Assembly (NCBI RefSeq): GCF_018260405.1 | Contig: NZ_JAGLBG010000016.1 | Span: 1-33,042 of the forward strand | Direction of reading: 5' to 3' | Source: Deinococcus sp. | GTDB taxonomy: Bacteria; Deinococcota; Deinococci; Deinococcales; Deinococcaceae | Length of the DNA: 33,042 bases | Part shown: positions 10,682-19,703 of the stretch, piece by piece | Layout of the letters: each line of letters opens with the position of its first letter | How positions within the stretch are numbered: the first letter of the stretch is position 1 | The notes under the pieces: model-generated | Told to the model about the DNA's origin: nothing | The model's input: the letters and a program-made list of their open reading frames with translations, nothing else | Database searches by the model: none | Made by a program: the position numbers and the translations under genes

Positions 10682-11367
10682 AGGTTCTCCCGCGTGTGCT
10701 GGCGCTGTTTTTCCCAGGTCGTGAGGTGATGCAAAAAGTTCTTGGAGGCCTGCTGAATCTTGAGCAGGTCGCGGCGGTGCTCGTCGGTGATCTCGGCGGG
10801 CAGATGGTCAAGAAACAGTTTGCCGTCGAGGTGATCGGTCTCGTGCTGGAACACACGGGCGAGGTAATCCTCGGCGTCCAGGGTCCGCGCCTGACCGTCC
10901 AGATCGGTGTAACTGACGCTCACGCGCCGGGCGCGGGGCACGCCTTCCTCGTAGATACCGGGAATGCTCAGGCAGCCTTCTTGGTACGACTTATCTTTTT
11001 TCTTGTCGAGCACCTTGATGACCGGGTTGAGCATCACGTACTCGCGCAGCACCCGTGAACGCAGCGGCTTTTCCTGGCCCTCTTTTTCTTCCTCATCATC
11101 CTCGTACTCGACTGCCACGAACATCCTCACCGGCAGGCCGATCTGGGGGGCCGCCAGACCCACGCCGCGCTCCTCGAACATCGTTTCGAGCATGGTGTCG
11201 GCCACTTGGCGCACCGTCTGCGGCTCGTAACCTGGCACATGCAGGGTGTCGCTAGGCTGAAGCGGCTTAGCCTTGCGCCGCAAGATGGGATCGCCATAAA
11301 GCCGCATGGGATAGATGCGGGGTTTGCCGCCGAATGAAAGGGTGGGGGTCGGTTCGGGCGTGGTCAC
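10678..11367 (-). CDS. def: Peptide deformylase
   Basis: 229 residues. It removes the formyl group from nascent proteins in the cytosol. All three family motifs are present: GVGLAAPQIG (68-77), EGCLS with metal ligand Cys132, and HETDH (175-179) giving the two His ligands and catalytic Glu. It is longer than the usual 160-190 residues because of an N-terminal extension, a highly acidic insert at residues 88-100 (YEDDEEEKEGQEK) after the first motif, and a basic tail. It starts with GTG at 11367; TAAACT (11376-11381) ends 8 nt before it, with no Shine-Dalgarno. Its stop overlaps the fmt start. Confidence 0.95.
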   Translation of the reverse strand: MTTPEPTPTLSFGGKPRIYPMRLYGDPILRRKAKPLQPSDTLHVPGYEPQTVRQVADTMLETMFEERGVGLAAPQIGLPVRMFVAVEYEDDEEEKEGQEKPLRSRVLREYVMLNPVIKVLDKKKDKSYQEGCLSIPGIYEEGVPRARRVSVSYTDLDGQARTLDAEDYLARVFQHETDHLDGKLFLDHLPAEITDEHRRDLLKIQQASKNFLHHLTTWEKQRQHTRENL

Positions 11368-11375
11368 AATGCCCC

Positions 11376-11381
11376 AGTTTA
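11376..11381 (-). promoter_or_regulatory. -10 element for leaderless def-fmt mRNA
   Basis: TAAACT on the minus strand ends 8 nt before the GTG of def. Confidence 0.5.
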
Positions 11382-11538
11382 GAACATTCGCTTTCTGGAC
11401 CAGAAGTCATACGGACTGCCGTCTGTTCCGTTGACCACCCGCAAGGACGCCGGGGTGCCCACTCCACGCCCGGAACCCCATATGAGCCACTGGCCGCCCG
11501 TAGGATTCCCGTCCCCAGGCTGCTTCAGTACCCAGACT

Positions 11539-12027
11539 TCAGGCGCCGAGGCTGATGACGTTGCAGGTGCAGCGGGCCAGACTGGTGACGCGCCCCTGCT
11601 CGTCGCGGATTTCCACGGTCCAGACCATCACCGTGCGGCCCCGGTAGGCCAGCTTCGCCTCGCCGATGACCACGCCCTCGCTGACGCCCCGGACGTGGGT
11701 GGCATTAAGGTCCACGCCCACAGCCATTTGCCGCGCCGCGTCCAGATTGGCCCACGACCCCACACTCGCCAGTTCCTCGGCCAGGGCCAGATTTGCGCCG
11801 CCGTGCAGGCGTCCGGCGGGTTGCAGGTTACCCGCCACCGTCATCTCGGCCACCAGCCGCTCACGCTCTACCCTCAGAAAGCGGATGCCCAGGCGCTCGC
11901 CCAGGGTGCCCGGCAACCCGCGCCCGCCGGGGCCATTGATCAGCGCCGCGACCTGCTCGGGCGACAGGCGTTCAAACTCTTCGGGCGAGGTCGGCAGCGC
12001 CTTTCTCAGTTCGGGGTGCAGCGTCAT
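11539..12027 (-). CDS. PaaI-like hotdog thioesterase
   Basis: 162 residues. LHGGANLALAEELAS (HGG at 75-77, acidic Glu84) is the catalytic helix signature of the PaaI/YbdB thioesterase branch, which hydrolyses aryl- or acyl-CoA. The first 35 residues are a charged helical extension. The substrate is unknown. ATG 12027 has no Shine-Dalgarno; TATGCT (12034-12039) ends 6 nt upstream, inside the 28-bp gap to the ROK gene. It is thus probably leaderless with its own promoter although co-directional with the ROK gene. Confidence 0.87.
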   Translation of the reverse strand: MTLHPELRKALPTSPEEFERLSPEQVAALINGPGGRGLPGTLGERLGIRFLRVERERLVAEMTVAGNLQPAGRLHGGANLALAEELASVGSWANLDAARQMAVGVDLNATHVRGVSEGVVIGEAKLAYRGRTVMVWTVEIRDEQGRVTSLARCTCNVISLGA

Positions 12028-12033
12028 GGCCCC

Positions 12034-12039
12034 AGCATA
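12034..12039 (-). promoter_or_regulatory. -10 element for leaderless PaaI-like gene
   Basis: TATGCT on the minus strand ends 6 nt before the ATG at 12027. Confidence 0.6.
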
Positions 12040-12055
12040 GACGTTCGGCGGGCCT

Positions 12056-12955
12056 TCAGCCGTAGCGGGCCGCCAGCGCCGCGCCGATGACGCCCGCGTC
12101 GGTGCCCAGCTGGGCGCGGCGAATGGTCACGGGCGCAAAGCCCTGCGAGTATTCGTTGGCGGCCTTTTGCACGCCGTTAAAAAAGTAGTCGCCAACGCTG
12201 GCGACCCCGCCGCCGATAACAAACACTTCCGGGTCTATGATCTTTTGCAAGTCGGCCAGCGCCACCCCGATGTGTTTCATGGCCTGCTCGACCACGCGCC
12301 GCACGGCAGGTTGCCCCTGCTCAGCAAGTTGAAAAGCCTCGGGCGTGCTGACCTCGCGGTTCAGGGCGTAGCTGGCGTCCCGCGCGATGGCCGTGCCGCT
12401 GGCGACAGCTTCGAGCGCGCCGTCCAGCCCCACGCCGCTGACCGGGCCGCCCGGTTTGACGGTCATGTGACCGATCTCTCCGGCAATGCCGTGCCGCCCA
12501 CGCCAGAGTTTGCCCCCCAGCACCAGCCCCGCGCCGATGCCGGTGCTGACCGTTACGTAGATGCTGCTCTCGGTGCCGCGCGCCGCACCCAGATGTGCCT
12601 CAGCCAGGGCGGCGGCCTTGGCGTCGTTTTCCAAAATGATGCGCTGCCCCAGGCGTTCGCGCAGCCCATCGACCAGCGGCACATCGGTAAACCCGTAGAT
12701 GTTGGGCGCAAATTTGACGCGGGTGCGCTCGGCGTTCAGCGGGCCGGGCACGCCCACACCAATCAGCCGCGCTCCGGGCTGGGTTTCCTGAAGGGTCAGC
12801 ACCTGCGCGGCCACCGCGTCAAGCACCGCTTCCCAGCCTGTTTCGGGGGTCGGCTGCACGTGCCGCCCCACCAATTGATCGCCGCGCAGCACGCCGCAGG
12901 CAATCTTGGTTCCACCGATATCCACACCAATGCTGATCTGTTCTGTCGCCGTCAT
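12056..12955 (-). CDS. ROK family sugar kinase (glucokinase-like)
   Basis: 299 residues. The N-terminal ATPase motif IGVDIGGTKIA (Asp12), the VTVSTGIGAGLV phosphate-binding loop and GEIGHMTV with the zinc-ligand His position are present, as is IGGGVA near the C-terminus. ROK kinases phosphorylate glucose or related hexoses. The zinc-binding CxCGxxGCxE segment that normally follows GEIGHMTV is replaced by PVSGVGLDGALEAVASG, with no cysteine, so the metal site is lost. There is no DNA-binding domain, so it is an enzyme rather than a NagC-type repressor. ATG 12955 with GTGAGG upstream is preferred; a GTG at 12967 is possible. Sugar specificity is unproven. Confidence 0.87.
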   Translation of the reverse strand: MTATEQISIGVDIGGTKIACGVLRGDQLVGRHVQPTPETGWEAVLDAVAAQVLTLQETQPGARLIGVGVPGPLNAERTRVKFAPNIYGFTDVPLVDGLRERLGQRIILENDAKAAALAEAHLGAARGTESSIYVTVSTGIGAGLVLGGKLWRGRHGIAGEIGHMTVKPGGPVSGVGLDGALEAVASGTAIARDASYALNREVSTPEAFQLAEQGQPAVRRVVEQAMKHIGVALADLQKIIDPEVFVIGGGVASVGDYFFNGVQKAANEYSQGFAPVTIRRAQLGTDAGVIGAALAARYG

Positions 12956-13013
12956 CGTGAGCCTCACTTTGAAACTGAATAGACCTCTTGCAACAGCCGC
13001 CCGGTTATTCTAA

Positions 13014-13114
13014 TTAGAGCCGTTCTCCGAAGTGATGGGCACGTCGGAACAACACCGCCGTCCCCTTCATTCTACGTCCTACTCTTTCTTTTTCACTCGT
13101 TCCACTTGGCAAAA
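13014..13114 (+). repeat. Dispersed small repeat, copy 2 (3' truncated)
   Basis: TTAGAGC at 13014 opens the shared 5' module; identity runs through ACTCGTTCCACTTGGCAAAA and then stops, so the hairpin half is missing. It lies between the 100-aa gene and the ROK gene. Confidence 0.8.
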
Positions 13115-13145
13115 GCGGGGATTGGGGGCGCGGCTTGCCCACAGG

Positions 13146-13448
13146 TTATGGAGTTGGGCCGGGGCGTTCCTCCAGGTCTTCCAGGTCTTTACCGTCCATG
13201 ATCGCCACGGCTTCTTCCCACTGCACTTCAGGCACGTAGAGGCCCACGTTGCCCAGGTAGCCGCCCGTTTCGATCTCGATCACCGGACTCGCCATCACCC
13301 AGTTGAAGGGGGTACGCATAACGCTGACTACGCCGCCCTGCGCCAGGGTGCGCCGCCAGCCCTCGGCCAGCAGGCGCGGCAGGGTGTCGAGGCGCACCCA
13401 GATGTCGCCCTGGTAACGCACCTTGTCTTCAAAGGCAGGTCCGGTCAC
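13146..13448 (-). CDS. Uncharacterised 100-residue protein
   Basis: I do not recognise a named family with confidence. The sequence begins FEDKVRYQGDIWVRLDTLPRL and ends with an acidic tail rich in Asp, Glu and Pro. The middle (GGVVSVMRTPFNW, then GYLGNVGLYVPEVQWEEAVAIM) resembles a small ferredoxin-like alpha/beta domain of the DUF2007 kind, but this is only a shape resemblance. Its GTG start at 13448 overlaps the stop of the upstream thioesterase by GTGA, so the two are translationally coupled and the frame is credible. Cytosolic, no membrane segment or signal peptide. Confidence 0.7.
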   Translation of the reverse strand: MTGPAFEDKVRYQGDIWVRLDTLPRLLAEGWRRTLAQGGVVSVMRTPFNWVMASPVIEIETGGYLGNVGLYVPEVQWEEAVAIMDGKDLEDLEERPGPTP

Positions 13449-13930
13449 AATGTCGTCTGCTGTGGCCCGGCAAACAGTGGCGCCAAGGCGGCCTTGACTT
13501 CGTCTGGCAGGGGGGTGGGGCGCAGCGCCTGATCGACATGCACTTCCACACTGCGGGCTACTGCACTGACCACGCCGTCGGCCAGCATCCGCGAAGCGAC
13601 CGTCCAGGACGAGGTGCCGACGCGCTCGATGACCGATTCGACCACGACCTCCTGGCCCAGTTTGATCTCTTGGCGGTAGTCCAGTTCGACCCGTGCCAGC
13701 ACGGTACGGAGCGGGGCCGCAAGGGTGTCGCGCAGCATGATCATGCGTGAAGTTTCGAGGTATTGCACATAGATGGCGTTGTTCAGGTGGCCCATGGCGT
13801 CGGTGTCGCTGTAACGCATCTGAATGGGGGTGCGGTGCGCGCGGCTCCAGTCAAGGCGCTGAAGCTGACGTTCCAGGCTCGGCTGGGAATTGGGGGCGGG
13901 ATTCTGGCTCTGAATAGGTGTCATACTCAT
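13445..13930 (-). CDS. Acyl-CoA thioesterase, 4-hydroxybenzoyl-CoA thioesterase/YbgC type
   Basis: 161 residues. MRYSDTDAMGHLNNAIYVQYLE (Asp44, His48) is the catalytic motif of the 4HBT/YbgC hotdog subfamily, which hydrolyses short-chain or aromatic acyl-CoA. A 30-residue Gln/Asn/Pro-rich N-terminal tail precedes it. ATG 13930 is preceded by TACACT (13938-13943), 7 nt away; the intervening AAGGGGG could also serve as a Shine-Dalgarno, so leaderless start is likely but not certain. A second in-frame ATG follows at 13924. The promoter faces that of the FtsB-like gene in a 35-bp gap. Confidence 0.88.
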   Translation of the reverse strand: MSMTPIQSQNPAPNSQPSLERQLQRLDWSRAHRTPIQMRYSDTDAMGHLNNAIYVQYLETSRMIMLRDTLAAPLRTVLARVELDYRQEIKLGQEVVVESVIERVGTSSWTVASRMLADGVVSAVARSVEVHVDQALRPTPLPDEVKAALAPLFAGPQQTTL

Positions 13931-13937
13931 CCCCCTT

Positions 13938-13956
13938 AGTGTAGACGGCGTATTCT
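13938..13956. promoter_or_regulatory. Divergent, nearly touching -10 elements
   Basis: TACACT on the minus strand (13938-13943) serves the thioesterase gene; TATTCT on the plus strand (13951-13956) serves the FtsB-like gene. Only 7 bp separate them, so both RNA polymerases would contact the same DNA. Confidence 0.55.
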
Positions 13957-13965
13957 CTTAAACCG

Positions 13966-14544
13966 ATGCGTGCCGATTTTGATGGCCAGACTGCTGCTCC
14001 GACTGTCCCCGATTCGGCGGGGTCAGGCGCGGCGCCTCGACCGGCACGTAAAAGCGCCCCTGAACCTGAAACCGAGTGGACGCCCGAGCAGGGGCCAGAA
14101 GACAATGGAAGCCCAGACCCCGACCTGTCTGGGGAAAACGGTGCGGACGCGGATACCGGCGAGCTGTTCCCGCTGGGCAAGCGCGGCAGCCTGCTGGGAC
14201 GCTGGGAAACGCTGAGCCGCCTGCTGGGCCGCTTGCCAGTTACCATGATGATGACCAGCCTGCTGCTGGCGCTGGGCATCGTGCAGCTCAGCTTTCAGAT
14301 CGGCAACAGTATCTACCGCACGGTGGTCTGGACCGAGGATAGCCGCGCTGCCCAGGGCCGTATCGCGGGCCTACAACACGACGTGCAGGTGCTTCAGGAA
14401 GCCCAGAAGATGGCGACGGACCCGGCCTACTTGGAACAGCTGGCCCGCTGCCAGGGCTATGTGGGCGGCAAGGAAACCGTGGTGGTGGCGACCAACGCCC
14501 CGGCCAATCCGGGGTCAAGCTGCGACGCCGTGCGACTGCCCTGA
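13966..14544 (+). CDS. FtsB/DivIC-like septum formation protein
   Basis: 192 residues. Residues 1-75 are an acidic, Pro-rich, probably disordered cytoplasmic tail; 92-112 form one membrane helix (VTMMMTSLLLALGIVQLSFQI); 123-150 form a coiled coil (AAQGRIAGLQHDVQVLQEAQ); and 152-175 hold the family end ATDPAYLEQLARCQGYVGGKE, equivalent to the FtsB/DivIC segment that contacts FtsL/FtsQ. The protein would sit in the inner membrane at the division site. The tail is much longer than in E. coli FtsB. There is no Shine-Dalgarno; TATTCT ends 9 nt before ATG 13966. Confidence 0.75.
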   Translation: MRADFDGQTAAPTVPDSAGSGAAPRPARKSAPEPETEWTPEQGPEDNGSPDPDLSGENGADADTGELFPLGKRGSLLGRWETLSRLLGRLPVTMMMTSLLLALGIVQLSFQIGNSIYRTVVWTEDSRAAQGRIAGLQHDVQVLQEAQKMATDPAYLEQLARCQGYVGGKETVVVATNAPANPGSSCDAVRLP

Positions 14545-14693
14545 GGCCTAGCCGGAAAGTGGCAACTGTCGAGTCAGTCGGTGAGCGGTAGTCTCGTGGA
14601 TGCCCCACTCACTTCCCAAATGGCAAAAAGCGCGGTATTCACGGCAAGATTTAAAGCGGGTATACGCCCATACGACGCAAAAATTGCTTCCGT
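14545..14693. other. Intergenic spacer after the FtsB-like gene
   Basis: Nothing identifiable is seen. A TATACG-rich segment near 14660 could be a promoter but has no partner element. Confidence 0.3.
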
Positions 14694-15002
14694 TTAGAGC
14701 ATTTTGCAAGTAACTACTCAGCACGATGAACACGGCGAAAACCAGCCTCTAGATAGGTTTCTGTCGAAATCCGGGCTAAGAATATGTCCAAAACATCGCA
14801 CCGCCAGTACACCGACTATAAACTTACTGCGATTTACTATCTAATTTCCCCAGATTTACGTGCTGAGTAGTTATTTTTGCAAAAAGATGTTCAAACGAGC
14901 ACCACCTTTTTGCAAAATGGAACGAGTGAAAAAAAGAGCAGGACGCAGCATGAAGGGGGCGGCGGTGTTTTTACGGCGTGCCCATTCGGAGAACTGCTCT
15001 AA
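14694..15002 (-). repeat. Dispersed small repeat, copy 3 (inverted, split by an insertion)
   Basis: Read on the plus strand it opens TTAGAGCATTTTGCAA, is interrupted at 14710-14874, resumes AAAAGATG and runs to GAACTGCTCTAA at 15002. Without the insertion and its duplication it would be about 136 bp, the normal size. It is the only copy in the window in this orientation, and the loop of its hairpin is inverted relative to the other copies. Confidence 0.8.
14710..14874. mobile_element. 165-bp MITE with IS66-like ends, inserted in repeat copy 3
   Basis: The ends are a perfect 15-bp inverted repeat, TAACTACTCAGCACG (14711-14725) and its complement (14859-14873), preceded by one outer base on each side (G left, T right). 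The flanks carry an exact 8-bp duplication, TTTTGCAA, at 14702-14709 and 14875-14882. A left end starting GTAA and an 8-bp target duplication are features of the IS66 family. The interior has no long frame, so it is non-autonomous and would depend on a transposase elsewhere. Confidence 0.8.
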
Positions 15003-15147
15003 GCTTCAAACTGCGTGCTGCACAATCATTTTTCATCCTGTTGGCCTACAAAATTATTTGCGCAAGAGGTCTGATGAACAGGGCTTAATCCGGCTGTGGC
15101 CCAGACGAACGGCGACGGGCGCTACAACAGCAGCCAGGAGGCCCACC

Positions 15148-15690
15148 ATGACGACCCTCAGCCAGTCCTTCGAGCAAGCAGTCACCGCGCCGCCTGCCGT
15201 CAACGACCTGACCACGCAACTTCTACCACTGGCACGTGAACTGGAAACCCGCTTGCCGCCAGAGGTACGGGACATTCTCCTTAACGACGGAGTCGGCCAC
15301 CCCCTGCACCCCGTGCTGATTCACCTGCCCCTGGGCGGCTGGATTCTGGCCGCCGCGCTCGATTTCTGGCCTGGCGCAGGCCATGAACAGGCCGCCGACC
15401 GCGTGCTGCTTCTGGGAACGCTGGGCGCGGTGCCGACCGTGGCGGCGGGCTGGACCGAGTGGACCTGGCGACCCATGTCCCGGCAGGCCCGCAACACCGC
15501 TACCGTCCACGGCCTGGCCGAGGAGACTGCCCTTTTCCTGAACGTGGCCTCGTTGGTGGCCCGCCACCGGGGCCAACGCGCTCTGGGTAAGGCGCTCTCG
15601 CTGGCGGGGCTGGGGCTAGCTCTGGCGGGTGGGATGCTGGGCGGCCAACTGGTCTATGGACACGGCGTCGGTATGGCGGGGCGCAAGTAA
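15148..15690 (+). CDS. DUF2231 domain membrane protein
   Basis: 180 residues. The DUF2231 signature HPLHPVLIHLPLGGW (residues 51-65) opens the first membrane helix; three more hydrophobic segments follow near 88-106, 130-145 and 150-175. The conserved His residues suggest metal or haem binding, but no function is established for the family. ATG 15148 has a strong Shine-Dalgarno (AGGAGG, 8 nt), so the longer frame that runs back into the repeat at 14860 is rejected. It ends 20 bp before repeat copy 4 and converges on priA. Confidence 0.83.
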   Translation: MTTLSQSFEQAVTAPPAVNDLTTQLLPLARELETRLPPEVRDILLNDGVGHPLHPVLIHLPLGGWILAAALDFWPGAGHEQAADRVLLLGTLGAVPTVAAGWTEWTWRPMSRQARNTATVHGLAEETALFLNVASLVARHRGQRALGKALSLAGLGLALAGGMLGGQLVYGHGVGMAGRK

Positions 15691-15710
15691 ACACACGTCA
15701 AATACGCTAG

Positions 15711-15851
15711 TTAGAGCAGTTCTGCGAATGATGGGTACGTCGGAACAACACCGCCGCCCCCTTCATGCTACGTCCTGCTCTTTCTTGTTTACTCGTTCCA
15801 CTCGGCAAAAAGATGGTCAAAAGAGCACCACCCTTTTGCAAAATGCTCTAA
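15711..15851 (+). repeat. Dispersed small repeat, copy 4 (full length, 141 bp)
   Basis: TTAGAGCA at the left and TGCTCTAA (15844-15851) at the right form perfect 8-bp terminal inverted repeats. The hairpin is GCAAAAAGATGGT (15805-15817) with ACCACCCTTTTGC (15827-15839), imperfect. It fills the gap between the convergent DUF2231 and priA genes, where a two-way terminator would be expected. Confidence 0.88.
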
Positions 15852-15856
15852 ACGGG

Positions 15857-18610
<2,754 letters not shown>

Positions 18611-18617
18611 AAGTTCA

Positions 18618-18623
18618 AGGCTA
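18618..18623 (-). promoter_or_regulatory. -10 element for leaderless priA
   Basis: TAGCCT on the minus strand ends 7 nt before the GTG start. Confidence 0.55.
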
Positions 18624-18907
18624 ACGCGGGAAGGGCTTTTGAGAATGGAAGCTGCGGCCTTGTGCCCTTGCCGGGGTGCGGCCCGAACCTACTGACGTGC
18701 AAAGTCGGTCATGCCTGTCTCTCGGATTTGCCCCTAGTCTGGAAAAGCACCAGACGGGCCTCGGCCAGCAGCGCCTTACCGCGAAACCCGTAGCTTCCTC
18801 CCTCGTCTCTGCTCGGACTGAATTTGAAACGGCCCGGTTCAATCTCAATCCGTTGAGCACCAACCGCCGGAAACGAACCTACCGCGTGATCAGTCGGCGC
18901 CTTGCAC
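18624..18907. other. Intergenic region between priA and the DUF2270 gene
   Basis: No gene is supported. A 6-bp stem, GTCTGG (18737-18742) with CCAGAC (18750-18755) and flanking CCC/GGG, is present, with no T-tract. It could be part of a small RNA or the end of the DUF2270 transcript; I cannot decide. Confidence 0.35.
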
Positions 18908-19582
18908 TCAGCCCTCTTCCAGCGGATAGGTCCGCGCCGCGTGGAGCGCCAGCCAGATCAGGTAGCTGTAGAACGCCAGCACGCCCAGCAGCACCAGCCA
19001 GCCGGGAAAATTGCCGATGTCAGCCAGTGCCAACAGGGCAGGGGTGTCCAGTACGAACCCCTTGGGCACGCTGAGGTCGAGTTTGGCGAACCACGCCAGC
19101 AGCACCGCCGTGTAGATCCACAGGTAGTTGCGCCCCAGCCGCCAGCCCAGCGCGTCGTTACGGCTCATGGGACTTCGCGGCTTGGCGAGTTCAGCCAGCA
19201 GCAGCTGATGCCAGCCGGGGTCTACCTTGTCGCCCAGCATGGCCGGGAAAAAAAAGCGCTCCATAATCCTGACCCGGTGATGTGCGATCTCGTAGGTGCG
19301 AAACCGCCGCGCCTCTAGCCGCAGAAAAAAATAGTTCATGAACATGGCGAACAGAAAAGTCGCGTGACTGTTGTCACGGCTGCCCAGCGCAAAACTTGCC
19401 AGCCCCGCCGTGGTCACCACCGACCAGTTGGTGGTCATGTCGAGGCGCTGGCGGTACGCCGTCATCTTGCCGACCTCGGCGCGGTACAGGTGAATCAGCG
19501 CATTGGCCTGATTGGTGCTGTAACTGACTTCCGTCAGCCCCGACGCCTGGCCCGCGCCCGGCCCTCCGCCCGCGCCTGGCAT
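18908..19582 (-). CDS. DUF2270 integral membrane protein
   Basis: 224 residues from ATG 19582. It matches the DUF2270 (COG5530) pattern: an amphipathic N-terminal segment (NQANALIHLYRAEVGKMTAYRQRLDMTTNW), two closely spaced hydrophobic helices near 53-90 with NYFFLRLEARRFR, a charged central loop, and two C-terminal helices near 145-165 and 185-212. Function is not established for the family. The frame is open upstream to a GTG at 19684, but those extra residues are low-complexity and unlike the family. The chosen ATG overlaps the stop of a 14-codon leaderless frame (TGATG); a GGGGAGG lies 11 nt upstream. Start is therefore uncertain. Confidence 0.75.
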   Translation of the reverse strand: MPGAGGGPGAGQASGLTEVSYSTNQANALIHLYRAEVGKMTAYRQRLDMTTNWSVVTTAGLASFALGSRDNSHATFLFAMFMNYFFLRLEARRFRTYEIAHHRVRIMERFFFPAMLGDKVDPGWHQLLLAELAKPRSPMSRNDALGWRLGRNYLWIYTAVLLAWFAKLDLSVPKGFVLDTPALLALADIGNFPGWLVLLGVLAFYSYLIWLALHAARTYPLEEG

Positions 19583-19626
19583 CAGCGCCCCGGCCTCCCC
19601 TGACTTCCCGACTGCTGCGCCTTCAT
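19582..19626 (-). CDS. Possible 14-residue leader peptide before the DUF2270 gene
   Basis: ATG at 19624-19626 follows TACGCT (19633-19638) by 6 nt, the same leaderless pattern as neighbouring genes. It encodes MKAQQSGSQGRPGR and stops at TGA, which overlaps the next ATG as TGATG. Translation could pass from one to the other. The alternative is that a one-base error or frameshift joins this N-terminus to the DUF2270 protein. Confidence 0.4.
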   Translation of the reverse strand: MKAQQSGSQGRPGR

Positions 19627-19632
19627 GCCCCC

Positions 19633-19638
19633 AGCGTA
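19633..19638 (-). promoter_or_regulatory. -10 element upstream of the leader frame
   Basis: TACGCT on the minus strand ends 6 nt before the ATG at 19626. Confidence 0.5.
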
Positions 19639-19690
19639 ACGCCAAACGGAGCCAGACCTCTGCAGTTAAGCCGTGTCCGGTCACGTTTGC

Positions 19691-19696
19691 TACCCT
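19691..19696 (+). promoter_or_regulatory. -10 element for leaderless murE
   Basis: TACCCT ends 7 nt before ATG 19704. The 7-nt interval CGGAAGG could also act as a close Shine-Dalgarno. Confidence 0.6.
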
Positions 19697-19703
19697 CGGA
19701 AGG

